Positions 8,471-17,576 of a stretch of 64,000 nucleotides of DNA are shown here, one piece after another. Every line of letters begins with the position of its first letter. Within the stretch, counting starts at the first letter, position 1. The position numbers and the translations under genes are program-made. This DNA is from Nitrospina sp. Its GTDB lineage: Bacteria > Nitrospinota > Nitrospinia > Nitrospinales > VA-1. The DNA is taken from assembly GCA_018653085.1 (NCBI GenBank), contig JABIAY010000046.1:80257-144256 (forward strand), in the 5' to 3' direction. A model generated the notes under the pieces. It ran no database searches. It saw only the letters and a list, made by a program, of their open reading frames with translations, and was not told the origin of the DNA.

Positions 8471-9349
8471 ATGAGTGGTAACGTATTAAAGCTGGGAATT
8501 CCCAAAGGAAGTCTGGAAGAAGCAACGGTAAAACTTTTTGGTCGAGCCGGTTACAACATCCGTATTAAGAGCCGGTCCTATTTCCCCAGCATTGATGACG
8601 ATGAAATCGAATGCATGTTGATCCGTGCCCAGGAAATAGCGCGTTATGTAGCAGATGGGGTGCTGGATGCAGGGCTGACGGGTAAAGACTGGATTCTCGA
8701 GAACCGGGCCGATGTCGAAGAGATCGCGCCTCTGGTTTATTCAAAGGTTTCTGCCAAGCCAGTACGCTGGGTGCTGTGTGTTCCCAACGACTCCAAAATC
8801 CAATCCGTTAAAGATATGCAAGGCAAGCGCATCGCCACCGAAGTGGTGAACCTGACCACAGACTGGCTGAAAGGCCATGGCGTGACCGCCAATGTCGAGT
8901 TTTCATGGGGAGCCACCGAAGTTAAAGCTCCCAAACTGGTGGATGCCATTGTTGAAGTTACCGAGACCGGGTCTTCCCTCAAGGCTAATAACCTGCGTAT
9001 TGTGGATACCCTGATGGAATCGACCACTCGCTTCATCATGAACAAAGAAGCCAGCCAGGACCAGTGGAAGAGGAATAAAGTCGACCGCCTTGTTTTGATG
9101 TTGCAGGGAGCCATGGCCGCGAACGGTCGAGTGGGACTGATGATGAACGCGCCGAAACAAAATCTCGATGCGATAATCAATATTTTCCCGCCAGGAAAAA
9201 AACCCACCATCTCTGAACTCAGCGACAAGGACTGGGTGGCCCTGAATGTGATTCTGGAAGAAAAACTGGTGCGGGATTTTGTTCCCGATCTTAAAAACAT
9301 CGGCGCTGAAGATATCGTTGAATACCCGTTAAACAAAATCATCCACTAG
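8471..9349 (+). CDS. hisG: ATP phosphoribosyltransferase HisG (long form)
   Basis: Catalyses the first, committed step of histidine synthesis by joining ATP and PRPP. At 292 aa it is the long, hexameric form with a C-terminal regulatory domain (about residues 220-292) that normally senses histidine, so it should not need HisZ. Motifs seen are [21 protein letters not shown] and the PRPP loop region [17 protein letters not shown] precedes the ATG. The stop codon abuts a dispersed-repeat cap. Confidence 0.95.
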   Translation: MSGNVLKLGIPKGSLEEATVKLFGRAGYNIRIKSRSYFPSIDDDEIECMLIRAQEIARYVADGVLDAGLTGKDWILENRADVEEIAPLVYSKVSAKPVRWVLCVPNDSKIQSVKDMQGKRIATEVVNLTTDWLKGHGVTANVEFSWGATEVKAPKLVDAIVEVTETGSSLKANNLRIVDTLMESTTRFIMNKEASQDQWKRNKVDRLVLMLQGAMAANGRVGLMMNAPKQNLDAIINIFPPGKKPTISELSDKDWVALNVILEEKLVRDFVPDLKNIGAEDIVEYPLNKIIH

Positions 9350-9440
9350 CCACTAGGCGTGGGGCCAGTGTGCCGTCGCTTTATTTGGCGAGCAAAGAGC
9401 TGTCTCGGCTTAAAAAAGCCATTGCCAGTTTACCCCTCCG
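9350..9440 (+). repeat. Cap-core dispersed repeat after hisG
   Basis: CCACTAGGCGTGG begins directly after the hisG TAG and is followed by the core with GAGCTGTCTCGGC. The downstream flank includes a small CCCCTCCGGGG palindrome and no gene until 9591. Confidence 0.9.
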
Positions 9441-9590
9441 GGGCATGAAGTTTATGGATGGGGATATAACACCCTCTCCGGGGAGTGAGTCGCTGGGAAA
9501 TGGTCAGAACGTTATGGCGCGAGCGATGATCATTGCCTTCTGGATGAGATTTTTCAAGCCCCTCCCTAAGTTAATGAACCGGGTTACCGT

Positions 9591-10310
9591 ATGAAAGACC
9601 CCAACTCAGAGTCACAGGAAACTGAATCCTCCTCCCCAGAGGAGGAGGCCACACAAAACAACACAGAAACTGAATTTGAGGAACAGGAGGTCTTGCCTCC
9701 GGCAGAGAAAAAAAAATCCGGGGCAGGAAAAATCTTTTTATTTCTGGTTTTCGTTCTGGCAGGCTCAGGCGGGTATTTATATTTCAACAATCTCATTCCC
9801 GCTGAAATTTTAAACCTCGTTTTCCCGCAACCGAGCTCATCCCCTGCGTTGATAGCCACAATACCGCCAACCCCTCTACCGGAGGAAGCAGTTGTCGAGC
9901 CGGAGGTTGTCGCGCCGGAAGTTATCGAAAACTCTGAGCCTGTTGCTGAAGAAGTCGAGGTTGTTATTCCTGAGCCTCCTGCTGTTCCCCCTGTGCTTTC
10001 TGAAGCCCCGCATGTCAGTGGCAGTCCCGCTGAATCCTTTCCAGCAATCCGGGTCTCCGGTAATAATTCTGATCAAGGTTCGGAAGCAAAAGAGGAAGAA
10101 TATTTGCAGGATACGGCACCTATTGTTCCTCCTGTTGAGGAACTCCCTGAACCTCCTGAACCCGTTGAGGAGCCTGCGCCCTTAGCGGAGCGCAACGAAT
10201 CCGTTCAGGCCTATCTCGACTTCATCGAGTCTTCAGTGCAGAAGCTGGGGGAGTGGATTAGAGAGGGTTTTAATCTGGGCTGGGATTATTTAAAGAACCA
10301 GTTGGGGTAA
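9591..10310 (+). CDS. Pro/Glu-rich single-pass membrane protein of unknown function
   Basis: I do not recognise this 239-aa protein. It has an acidic cytoplasmic-like N-terminus (residues 1-42), a KKK charge cluster, one transmembrane helix (about 46-66), then a long Pro/Glu/Val-rich linker. It ends in an amphipathic segment, SVQKLGEWIREGFNLGWDYL. The architecture resembles cell-envelope spanning linkers of TonB or peptidoglycan-anchored type, but no domain is identified. The ribosome-binding site is poor. It stands alone between hisG and the convergent mqnA. Confidence 0.6.
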   Translation: MKDPNSESQETESSSPEEEATQNNTETEFEEQEVLPPAEKKKSGAGKIFLFLVFVLAGSGGYLYFNNLIPAEILNLVFPQPSSSPALIATIPPTPLPEEAVVEPEVVAPEVIENSEPVAEEVEVVIPEPPAVPPVLSEAPHVSGSPAESFPAIRVSGNNSDQGSEAKEEEYLQDTAPIVPPVEELPEPPEPVEEPAPLAERNESVQAYLDFIESSVQKLGEWIREGFNLGWDYLKNQLG

Positions 10311-10321
10311 GTTTCCTTCCT

Positions 10322-11110
10322 TCAAACAAACCTTAGGGGAAACTTTTTTGAGATCAAGCCCGCCTCGTGGCAAAGGGACTGAAAATGCATGAGCCCTTCC
10401 ATCTCTTCTTCTCCAAAATCGTAACGGATTTTATTCTTGAGATAGTCCCGTAATAAAAATATTGGATGGCCGGTTTTATTTGCCTGGATCTTGGCAATTG
10501 TATCTAGATTTTGCAGTCCTTCCTGTTTGGCATCCAGCAGGGTTTGAATGATTCCACTTTCCACCTTGATGTCTTCCCGGACCGCGATCACAGCGTGAAC
10601 AAAAGTTTTCTCCGTCCGAGTGAACCACTCTTCACTGAGGTCATAAATCGACAGATCTTCTTTGGAAAAACCCAAAGCCTGATCACCAATGATCAATGCG
10701 GCATCATTGTTATGGAGCATCTTTTCCAGATCGGGTTCCTGCCGGGTCAGCTTGAGTCCTGCTGAAAACACTTCAGAGTAAAGTATGCGAAGTAGCGCGA
10801 TAGAGGTTCTTGACCGGTCATCCAGCGCCAAAGAACGGATAGCATTAAGAGGCACCTTGGAGACCAGCAAAACAGTTCCCACCTTGTTTCTGGATGAAAT
10901 AGAAATATTGGGTAGTAGCCGGAAACGGTCGGCCTGCTTTAAATATTCAATGGCAGGAATCATGGCCATATCCAGCTTTCCATTGGACAATTGATCGGCC
11001 AATTGTGCCGGAGAATTGGTTCTGATCTCCAATCCTGCCTCTGAAGCCCGTTTCATCAAGGGCTCCAAAAGCGGTTGTGAATTTATAAAATCGTGGATTC
11101 CCAACAGCAA
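10322..11110 (-). CDS. mqnA: Chorismate dehydratase MqnA (futalosine menaquinone pathway)
   Basis: Member of the MqnA/MqnD periplasmic-binding-protein-fold family; MqnA forms 3-enolpyruvoylbenzoate from chorismate. N-terminal GIHDFINSQPLLEPL matches the family start (IDYxNSxPL). MAMIPAIEYLK and NDAALIIGDQALGF are also family motifs. The automatic ATG at 11158 lies inside the hppA terminator hairpin. I use the TTG at 11110, which has GGAAAGGA about 9 nt upstream and starts exactly at the conserved region. The remaining mqn genes are not in the window. Confidence 0.85.
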   Translation of the reverse strand: MLLGIHDFINSQPLLEPLMKRASEAGLEIRTNSPAQLADQLSNGKLDMAMIPAIEYLKQADRFRLLPNISISSRNKVGTVLLVSKVPLNAIRSLALDDRSRTSIALLRILYSEVFSAGLKLTRQEPDLEKMLHNNDAALIIGDQALGFSKEDLSIYDLSEEWFTRTEKTFVHAVIAVREDIKVESGIIQTLLDAKQEGLQNLDTIAKIQANKTGHPIFLLRDYLKNKIRYDFGEEEMEGLMHFQSLCHEAGLISKKFPLRFV

Positions 11111-11127
11111 GGAACAGGTTCCTTTCC

Positions 11128-11164
11128 AAAAAGAAAAAGGGATGGGGGAAACCCCCATCCCTTT
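11128..11164 (-). terminator. Rho-independent terminator after hppA
   Basis: A perfect 13-bp stem, AAAGGGATGGGGG with its complement, closes a 3-nt loop. On the minus strand it is followed by TTTTTCTTTTT. It sits 18 nt past the hppA stop. Its 3' arm and tail run into the beginning of the over-called mqnA ORF. Confidence 0.9.
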
Positions 11165-11182
11165 AGTTTGATTTTAACTCTG

Positions 11183-13267
11183 CTACAGAAAAAATGGAGC
11201 CATTACCAAGGACACGATAGACATCAGCTTGATCAAAATGTTCATCGCTGGGCCGGAGGTGTCTTTGAGCGGATCCCCAACCGTATCTCCTACTACTGTA
11301 GCGTGGTGAGCAGGGGAACCTTTACCGCCGAGGTTGCCAGCTTCCACATATTTTTTTGCGTTATCCCAGGCACCGCCGCCGTTGGACATGAACAGCGCCA
11401 GCGTAACACCGGAAAGTGTGGCACCCATCAGCATTCCACCCAGCGCTTCCGCCCCAAGCAACCAACCAACAATGATAGGCATGAGGAAAGCTACCACACC
11501 CGGAGCGACCATCTCTCTCAAGGCCGCCTGGGTACTGATATCAATACAACGGGCACTGTCGGGTTTGCCGGTACCTTCCATCAATCCTGGAATCTCACGG
11601 AATTGGCGGCGGATTTCTTCAACCATGACCATAGCGGCCTCACCTACTGAATTCATAGTGAGAGCGGCTACATAAAAGGGAATCACTCCGCCTATGAAGA
11701 CGCCAATGACAACCGTCGTTTGGGTAATATCAATCGAATCGATGTGTGCCGCCTGGGTGAAAGCCGCAAACAGGGCCAGCGCCGTCAGAGCCGCAGAACC
11801 AATCGCAAAACCTTTACCGATCGCGGCAGTGGTGTTACCTACCTGATCCAGCCCATCGGTGATTTTTCGGGTTTCTTCTCCCAGTCCGGCCATTTCAGAA
11901 ATTCCACCGGCGTTATCAGCAATCGGTCCGTAGGCATCCACCGACATGGTGATTCCCACTGTTGCCAGCATTCCTACTGCCGCAAGAGCTACGCCGTAAA
12001 GACCCGCAAATTCGGCACTCACAAAAATCGTCAATGCAATGATCAGGATAGGCACAACGCAACTTTCCATTGCCACCGCAAGACCCGTGATCATGACCGT
12101 TGCAACGCCTGTTTTGCTTGCCTCCGCGATGCGGACGACTGGCTTGCCAGCCGTGTAATACTCGGTAATCAGTCCAATGCCGATTCCTGCCAGACAACCA
12201 AACAGCAGGGCGACAAAAATACCTGAAGGCAGGCCCATGACCTTGATCAGGAAAAAAGCGACAAACAACATGGAGCCTGCGCTGATAAAAGTACAATTGC
12301 GCAATGCGGCGGAAGGGTCCATGCCTCCTAAAGCAGTCATGGCCCGGATTCCCAGGACAGATGCAACCAGGCCGATCATAGCTATCAGAATCGGCAAGGC
12401 CATGTATTCGAATTGCATGGTTGCCATTCCCGCTCCGATAGCAATGGTCGCGATCATGGAACCACAATAGGACTCAAAAATATCCGCACCCAGACCCGCA
12501 GTATCGCCAACACAGTCTCCTACGTTGTCGGCAATAACCCCTGGGTTTCTAGGATCGTCTTCCGGGATTCCTGCTTCTACCTTACCCACCAGATCGGAAC
12601 CGACATCGGCGGTTTTGGTATAGATGCCTCCGCCCACACGAGCGAACAAGGCAATGGAACTGGCGCCCATGGCGAATCCGCTGATAACACCAATCGAGTC
12701 TCCCCGGCCAAACAAGGTGAACAATCCTCCAACTCCGATCAGGCCCAGGCTAGCTACACAAAGTCCCATAACAGCACCGCCGTTAAACGCGATATTGAGA
12801 GCTTTTGCCTGGCCGCCATCTAAAGCGGCCTGAGAAGTTCGCACCCCGGAGGTGGTCGCCGCATTCATACCAAAATATCCTGCAAGCATGGAGCACCCGG
12901 CCCCTACTGCATAGGCAACCGCAGTCCAAAAACCTATCCACACGCCTTTTTGCACGGAAATCAAAACCAATAGCAGGACGAACACCGCACCCACAAAATA
13001 GCCAAGCATTTTATATTCTCTGGAAAGAAAAACCATTGCTCCTTCATGGATAGCATCGGCAATTTCAGTCATTTTTTCATTTCCTGCCGGTTCATCATCC
13101 ACACCTTCAAAAAGTTTCCAGGCGATGATGAGTCCGAACACTCCAAACAAAACTGACATATAAACAAATTTCTGTGATGCGTCTAAAGCGGCCATCACCA
13201 GATACAAGATCATGGCAAAGCCGATGAAGAGCATTTCCCCTTTGTGTTCCGATAACATTCTGTTCAA
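11183..13267 (-). CDS. hppA: Membrane-bound ion-pumping pyrophosphatase HppA, K+-dependent type
   Basis: Couples hydrolysis of pyrophosphate to H+ (or Na+) export across the inner membrane. The 694-aa protein has about 16 transmembrane segments. It carries the substrate-site motifs [28 protein letters not shown] and [32 protein letters not shown] has Ala and Gly at the two positions that carry Lys and Thr in K+-independent enzymes, so I infer the K+-stimulated subfamily; ion specificity is not decided. Its ATG overlaps the pth stop region by 4 nt, and a strong terminator follows. Confidence 0.93.
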   Translation of the reverse strand: MNRMLSEHKGEMLFIGFAMILYLVMAALDASQKFVYMSVLFGVFGLIIAWKLFEGVDDEPAGNEKMTEIADAIHEGAMVFLSREYKMLGYFVGAVFVLLLVLISVQKGVWIGFWTAVAYAVGAGCSMLAGYFGMNAATTSGVRTSQAALDGGQAKALNIAFNGGAVMGLCVASLGLIGVGGLFTLFGRGDSIGVISGFAMGASSIALFARVGGGIYTKTADVGSDLVGKVEAGIPEDDPRNPGVIADNVGDCVGDTAGLGADIFESYCGSMIATIAIGAGMATMQFEYMALPILIAMIGLVASVLGIRAMTALGGMDPSAALRNCTFISAGSMLFVAFFLIKVMGLPSGIFVALLFGCLAGIGIGLITEYYTAGKPVVRIAEASKTGVATVMITGLAVAMESCVVPILIIALTIFVSAEFAGLYGVALAAVGMLATVGITMSVDAYGPIADNAGGISEMAGLGEETRKITDGLDQVGNTTAAIGKGFAIGSAALTALALFAAFTQAAHIDSIDITQTTVVIGVFIGGVIPFYVAALTMNSVGEAAMVMVEEIRRQFREIPGLMEGTGKPDSARCIDISTQAALREMVAPGVVAFLMPIIVGWLLGAEALGGMLMGATLSGVTLALFMSNGGGAWDNAKKYVEAGNLGGKGSPAHHATVVGDTVGDPLKDTSGPAMNILIKLMSIVSLVMAPFFL

Positions 13268-13821
13268 TCCTCCGTTGATTTTGATCGTTTATTTAATTCT
13301 TTGAGCGCCGCTTCCACTGCTTGCACCGCTTGTTCCATAGCCTCGTTTATCAGGCCCGAATCTTCTTCATCAAATGGGGACAACACATAATCGACGATAT
13401 CATCTTTATCTTCGGGTCGACCGATTCCCACGCGAACCCGAGCAAACTCTCCGGTCCGTATGGACTGAATCGTTGATCGAATCCCCCGTTGCCCACCATC
13501 GCCCCCTTTGAACTTTTTTTTAATCTTGCCAAGAGGGAGGTCAATATCATCATGAATCACCAGCAACTGCTCTGGTGAAAGACTAAAAGCGGAAAGCAAC
13601 GACTTCGCCGCTTTTCCGCTTTCATTCATATAGGTCATTGGTTTCGCGATAACAACTTCGAGCCCTTCCACTTCCCCTTTTCCATATAGGGAGGCATATT
13701 TGTGGCGTTCCAACCGAATGTTATATTTGTCGGCCAGATTATCTGCCACCCAAAACCCGGCGTTGTGCCGGGTCAGCTCGTAGCGTGGTCCGGGGTTGCC
13801 CAGACCTAAAATCAAGAACAC
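13264..13821 (-). CDS. pth: Peptidyl-tRNA hydrolase
   Basis: Releases peptides from prematurely dropped peptidyl-tRNA. The 185-aa protein shows the family start [19 protein letters not shown] with catalytic His in [17 protein letters not shown], and [14 protein letters not shown]. The gene follows rplY by 3 nt, the conserved rplY-pth pairing, and overlaps hppA. Confidence 0.96.
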   Translation of the reverse strand: MFLILGLGNPGPRYELTRHNAGFWVADNLADKYNIRLERHKYASLYGKGEVEGLEVVIAKPMTYMNESGKAAKSLLSAFSLSPEQLLVIHDDIDLPLGKIKKKFKGGDGGQRGIRSTIQSIRTGEFARVRVGIGRPEDKDDIVDYVLSPFDEEDSGLINEAMEQAVQAVEAALKELNKRSKSTED

Positions 13822-13824
13822 CTT

Positions 13825-14475
13825 TTATTTGTCTTCTTTCTTCCCGGCATCATCAGCCGGTTCTGAGGCGGCGGCTTCTGCGCCTTCTTCGCCTTCTGCG
13901 CCTTCTTCACCTTCAGGTTTTTCTTCTTTCACTTTTTCTTCGTGAAGAGTCAACACCACATCAGTGGGGAGATTGATAACTTCCACATCTCCTTCCACCA
14001 CCAGATCGGATACGTGAATCGTCTGATCGAGTTGTACCTCATGCATGGGAAACTCAATTTTTTCAGGGATGTTCTTAGGGATGCTTTCTACTTCCAGCAG
14101 ACGAATGATATGGTTGATAATCCCGCCTTGTTTTTCGCCTGGGGCAGTACCCACAAGCACAACAGGAACCTTGACCTTGATTTTTTTCGTTATATCGACT
14201 TCCAGGAAATCCGCATGCAACCAACCCGGCTTCAACGGATGGGACTGGTATTCCTTCAACACCACATTCCGGCTGGAGTCCCCTTCGATATTGAGTTCAA
14301 TCAAAGTATTACGACCCTTTTCTTCAAGGAGCTTTTTCAGTTCCTTGGGGTCAACACTCAGGTTGAGGTTATCTTTTAATCCATACATCACCGCAGGCAT
14401 GGCGTCATCGTTTCTAACATCCCGCGTGGCAGATTTGCCGGTTGCTTTCCTTAATTTTCCTGCTAAAGCTGACAT
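13825..14475 (-). CDS. rplY: 50S ribosomal protein L25 (Ctc form)
   Basis: Binds 5S rRNA. The two-domain Ctc/TL5 form (216 aa) has the N-terminal L25 domain (RKATGKSATRDVRNDDAMPAV) and a C-terminal beta domain up to VVLTLHEEK. It ends with an unusual low-complexity acidic tail (GEEGAEGEEGAEAAAS). I start at ATG 14475, preceded by GGAG at 6 nt; the automatic call uses an upstream TTG that overlaps this site. Confidence 0.95.
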   Translation of the reverse strand: MSALAGKLRKATGKSATRDVRNDDAMPAVMYGLKDNLNLSVDPKELKKLLEEKGRNTLIELNIEGDSSRNVVLKEYQSHPLKPGWLHADFLEVDITKKIKVKVPVVLVGTAPGEKQGGIINHIIRLLEVESIPKNIPEKIEFPMHEVQLDQTIHVSDLVVEGDVEVINLPTDVVLTLHEEKVKEEKPEGEEGAEGEEGAEAAASEPADDAGKKEDK

Positions 14476-14542
14476 TCTATACTCCAATCCATGTGATAAA
14501 AGCTATGAGCGTGCGCCGTACTCACCGCACAAGCCCGATTTT

Positions 14543-15508
14543 TTATTCCTTGGTTGAGTCGAATAACGAACTGACCGAGGTTTCCTCGTGAATCCTTAAA
14601 ATCGCTTCTCCGAGCAACGACGCAACTGAAAGCACCTTGATCTTCGGGTTATTCTCAAGCCCGTTTGTCAAAGGAATACTGTTTGTCGTTACCACCGATT
14701 TGATCGGAGAGTTACTGATACGCTCCGCCGCAGGACCGGAAAGAACCGCATGGGAACAACAGGCATGAACCTCATTTGCTCCTGCCCCCAACAACGCATC
14801 CGTTGCCTCCATGAGAGTTCCTGCGGTATCAATCATATCGTCCACAATAAACGCCACCTTGCCCTTTACGTCACCAATAATATTCATGGCTTTGGCTTCG
14901 TTGGGGATATCCCGGCGTTTATCGATAATGGCCAAAGAGGTATCCAACCTTTTAGCAAATGCTCTGGCCCGTTCCACTCCACCTGCATCAGGCGAAATCA
15001 CTATCAAATTCGGCAAAGCGAGTTCGCGAATATAATCAATCAGCACATTCATGGCGAACAGGTGATCCACGGGAATATTGAAGAACCCCTGAATCTGTCC
15101 GGCATGCAGATCGACCGTTAATACCCGATCCGTTCCGGCCGTTTCCAGCAAATCGGCAACCAGTTTGGAGGTAATTGGTACCCTGGGTTCGCATTTGCGA
15201 TCCTGGCGCGCATAACCGTAATAAGGGATCACCGCTGTGATCCTTTTTGCTGATGACCGGCGCAAGGCATCGATCATAATCAGCAGTTCCATCAAATTGG
15301 TATTGCCGGGATAACAAGTCGGCTGAACAACAAAAACGTCTCTGCCGCGAACATTTTCTTCGATCCGCACATAAATCTCCTTGTCGGAGAAATCGCGAAC
15401 CACCGTTTTTCCCAAAGGTATGTCGAGATATTTACAAATATTTTCCGCCAAAGACGGATTAGCCCGACCTGAAAATAAAAGCATCCGTCCGTTATCGCTA
15501 GAATACAT
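14543..15508 (-). CDS. prs: Ribose-phosphate pyrophosphokinase
   Basis: Makes PRPP from ribose 5-phosphate and ATP for nucleotide, histidine and tryptophan synthesis. The 321-aa protein has [39 protein letters not shown] and the PRPP loop [11 protein letters not shown], all standard for class I enzymes. It lies between tRNA-Gln and rplY in the usual ispE/tRNA-Gln/prs/rplY/pth order. Confidence 0.96.
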   Translation of the reverse strand: MYSSDNGRMLLFSGRANPSLAENICKYLDIPLGKTVVRDFSDKEIYVRIEENVRGRDVFVVQPTCYPGNTNLMELLIMIDALRRSSAKRITAVIPYYGYARQDRKCEPRVPITSKLVADLLETAGTDRVLTVDLHAGQIQGFFNIPVDHLFAMNVLIDYIRELALPNLIVISPDAGGVERARAFAKRLDTSLAIIDKRRDIPNEAKAMNIIGDVKGKVAFIVDDMIDTAGTLMEATDALLGAGANEVHACCSHAVLSGPAAERISNSPIKSVVTTNSIPLTNGLENNPKIKVLSVASLLGEAILRIHEETSVSSLFDSTKE

Positions 15509-15533
15509 ATTCTAAAAAATTCCTATAAAAATC

Positions 15534-15609
15534 TGGCTGGGGCGGGAGGACTCGAACCTCCGAATGCAGGAATCAAAATCCTGTGTCTTAGCCACTTGAC
15601 GACGCCCCA
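15534..15609 (-). tRNA. tRNA-Gln (anticodon TTG)
   Basis: A 76-nt cloverleaf. The acceptor TGGGGCG pairs perfectly with CGCCCCA, the anticodon loop is TTTTGAT (TTG, reads CAA), the T arm contains GGTTCGAGTCC, and the discriminator G is followed by an encoded CCA. It lies between ispE and prs on the same strand, the arrangement known from Geobacter-like genomes. Confidence 0.97.
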
Positions 15610-15726
15610 AAGTATAAAAACTCAATTTGTGTCCACGCATCAAAGCTTTATGTCCAACCACTAGCGTGAGTAGAGAATTCAATGACTACAAACCCGCCAA
15701 CACCCTGTGGGCATAAGGATTAGTAG

Positions 15727-16620
15727 CTACCGCAACATTTCCTCAGGATATAATTCAGATAAGCTGACAATACTTTCAGCTAAAAACAGCCTGAATTTTC
15801 CACCCTCCAACCGGGTGTACGCAGTTTTCGCTGTTTCGAGATTGTCAAACAGGCCAAAGACAGTGGAGCCGCTTCCTGAAAGGAGTGCTCCTTTTGCGCC
15901 GAAAGCAAGGAACTGCTTTTTTATCGCAAAAATCTCCGGATACTCTTGAAATACAACAGGTTCCAAGTCATTAGTCCAGGCCGCCCCCAACTGGGCAAAC
16001 TCCGAGCGCAAAAGAAAATTTTTCAAAATGCTAATATTATTTTCCTGCTTTGTCAACTTCAAATTTAGATTTCCGTACACCCAGGCCGTAGACACGGGAA
16101 ATCCAGGATAAACCATTAGAATATAAAACTTAAGGGAACTGTCTACCGGCTCCAGAATTTCCCCCCGGCCTCTTCCTATAGCGCAGGGGGAAAGCAGGAA
16201 AAAAGGTACATCGGAACCCAGTTCAGAAGCCATCAAAATCAGCTCTTCCCGTTTTAATTCCAAGTCCCATAAGAAATTAAGTCCTAATAAAACTCCGGCG
16301 GCATTGCCACTGCCCCCTCCTAACCCGGCCCCATGGGGAATATTTTTTTTTAAATGGATCCTTGCCCCCTTGCATCGATCAGGAAAACGGGTTTGCAACA
16401 AACGGGCGGCTTTGATGACCAGGTTTCCTTCATCGGTAGGAATATCCGGTTGGTTACAGGTCAACTCCAACCCATCGGCAAGACATTCTATTTTGATCTC
16501 ATCACACCAGTTCACCATTTGGAACAGGGTTTCGAGTTCATGAAAACCGTCTTCACGCTTACCAAGCATATGGAGCCCGAGGTTTACTTTGGCAGGTGTT
16601 TTAAAAGCAATGGCTGTCAT
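15727..16620 (-). CDS. ispE: 4-diphosphocytidyl-2-C-methyl-D-erythritol kinase IspE
   Basis: GHMP-family kinase of the MEP isoprenoid pathway that phosphorylates CDP-methylerythritol. The 297-aa protein has FKTPAKVNLGLHM at the N-terminus, the ATP-binding loop PHGAGLGGGSGNAAG near residue 100 and GALLSGSGSTVFGLF near 245. It overlaps the upstream lipoprotein gene by 4 nt. With ispF and dxr in this window it indicates a full MEP route. Confidence 0.95.
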   Translation of the reverse strand: MTAIAFKTPAKVNLGLHMLGKREDGFHELETLFQMVNWCDEIKIECLADGLELTCNQPDIPTDEGNLVIKAARLLQTRFPDRCKGARIHLKKNIPHGAGLGGGSGNAAGVLLGLNFLWDLELKREELILMASELGSDVPFFLLSPCAIGRGRGEILEPVDSSLKFYILMVYPGFPVSTAWVYGNLNLKLTKQENNISILKNFLLRSEFAQLGAAWTNDLEPVVFQEYPEIFAIKKQFLAFGAKGALLSGSGSTVFGLFDNLETAKTAYTRLEGGKFRLFLAESIVSLSELYPEEMLR

Positions 16621-17429
16621 TGGCTGTTCAAGGAAGAAACGGGTTTGAGGAGTTGAAACGTATCCGGGGAGAGCCCATGATTGATAACAGGATTTTTATA
16701 TTTTACTCGAATGGTTTCCTGTTTTTCAGGAAACGATAATGTCACCAGATGAGGAAAATCGTAACCCTCGACTTTGGCATATTCCTGCCACTTAACCGAA
16801 TAGATAGAGCGCTCCCCCAGTTTTCGGGTCATCTCAAGAGGAAGCAGAGTCATGGCGGAAAACCGAATCGTTACACGTCCTCCGCGCTGGATATCGGTTA
16901 GCCGCAGGATGTATTGTGTCTGATCTGAATTCAAGCGCGAATCCAAAACCTCAAGAAACTCAAGTCTTGGTACATAACCAATAAAAATCCGAAGGTGTTC
17001 ACGAAAGTCCAACCGTATCCCCAGCATTTTTTTCATCAGGGATTCGACTTCCGCTCCAGAATAATACCTGCCATTAGTCGGATTAAAAAATACAGTCCTG
17101 CCCTTATGATAAGTGAAAACTCCCATGGCCTGACCAAACACGCCATAGGTGTCCACCCGGATAGACTGGTTATTCTGAATTAACAGTGTTTGGCGGAATG
17201 TTTGCTTCAGCTTTTGGCCCAGAAAGGTGGTGCGGGTAAAAGACTTGAGATTGCTAATTTTCCCTGCCCGGTTTTTCAGCCTTTTTAAAACGTAACCGGT
17301 GGTGATGGAATCTTTTAATAGATGAGGAGCAACCGGTTCAACGCGGGGCTGACAACCCCCAAGTATTAAAATAAAAACGAGAAGTCTTAAAAATGGATGG
17401 CGGATGCTTGGTAACAGATAGGAAGTCAA
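16617..17429 (-). CDS. LolB-like outer-membrane lipoprotein (DUF4292-type)
   Basis: A 270-aa protein with a lipoprotein signal peptide ending in the lipobox LGGC at about residues 22-25. The body is predicted beta-rich and includes VDTYGVFGQAMGVFTYH, resembling the LolB/DUF4292 fold that handles lipoproteins or acyl chains. LolB frequently neighbours ispE in proteobacteria, which supports the guess. It overlaps ispE by 4 nt. Function remains inferred. Confidence 0.6.
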   Translation of the reverse strand: MTSYLLPSIRHPFLRLLVFILILGGCQPRVEPVAPHLLKDSITTGYVLKRLKNRAGKISNLKSFTRTTFLGQKLKQTFRQTLLIQNNQSIRVDTYGVFGQAMGVFTYHKGRTVFFNPTNGRYYSGAEVESLMKKMLGIRLDFREHLRIFIGYVPRLEFLEVLDSRLNSDQTQYILRLTDIQRGGRVTIRFSAMTLLPLEMTRKLGERSIYSVKWQEYAKVEGYDFPHLVTLSFPEKQETIRVKYKNPVINHGLSPDTFQLLKPVSSLNSQ

Positions 17430-17460
17430 CGGGTCTTTTTAATGGAAGCTTTGCATAACC

Positions 17461-17539
17461 CGAGATTCTTCGTCACGTTGTTCCTCAGAATGACAAAATA
17501 GTTCTTTATTGTCATGCTGAGCTTGTCGAAGCATCTCGC
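17461..17539. repeat. Imperfect inverted repeat (common interspersed element)
   Basis: About 78 bp, with one arm GAGATTCTTCGTCACG...CTCAGAATGACAA facing TTGTCATGCTGAG...CGAAGCATCTC. This resembles a repeat seen in many unrelated bacterial genomes. It lies between the 600-aa TPR lipoprotein and the LolB-like gene and is distinct from the cap-core family. Confidence 0.75.
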
Positions 17540-17576
17540 TTTTCTGCTTTATTGGTTTACGCAAAGGTCCCCTTAC

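Noticed and set aside
2495-9440. Cap-core repeats as insertion sequences
   Set aside because: Units are about 90 bp, no transposase ORF is present, and I see no consistent target-site duplication.
15601-15635. Promoter immediately before tRNA-Gln (TATACT)
   Set aside because: It lies only a few bases from the mature 5' end, too close for a normal -10 box; the tRNA is more likely cut from the ispE transcript.
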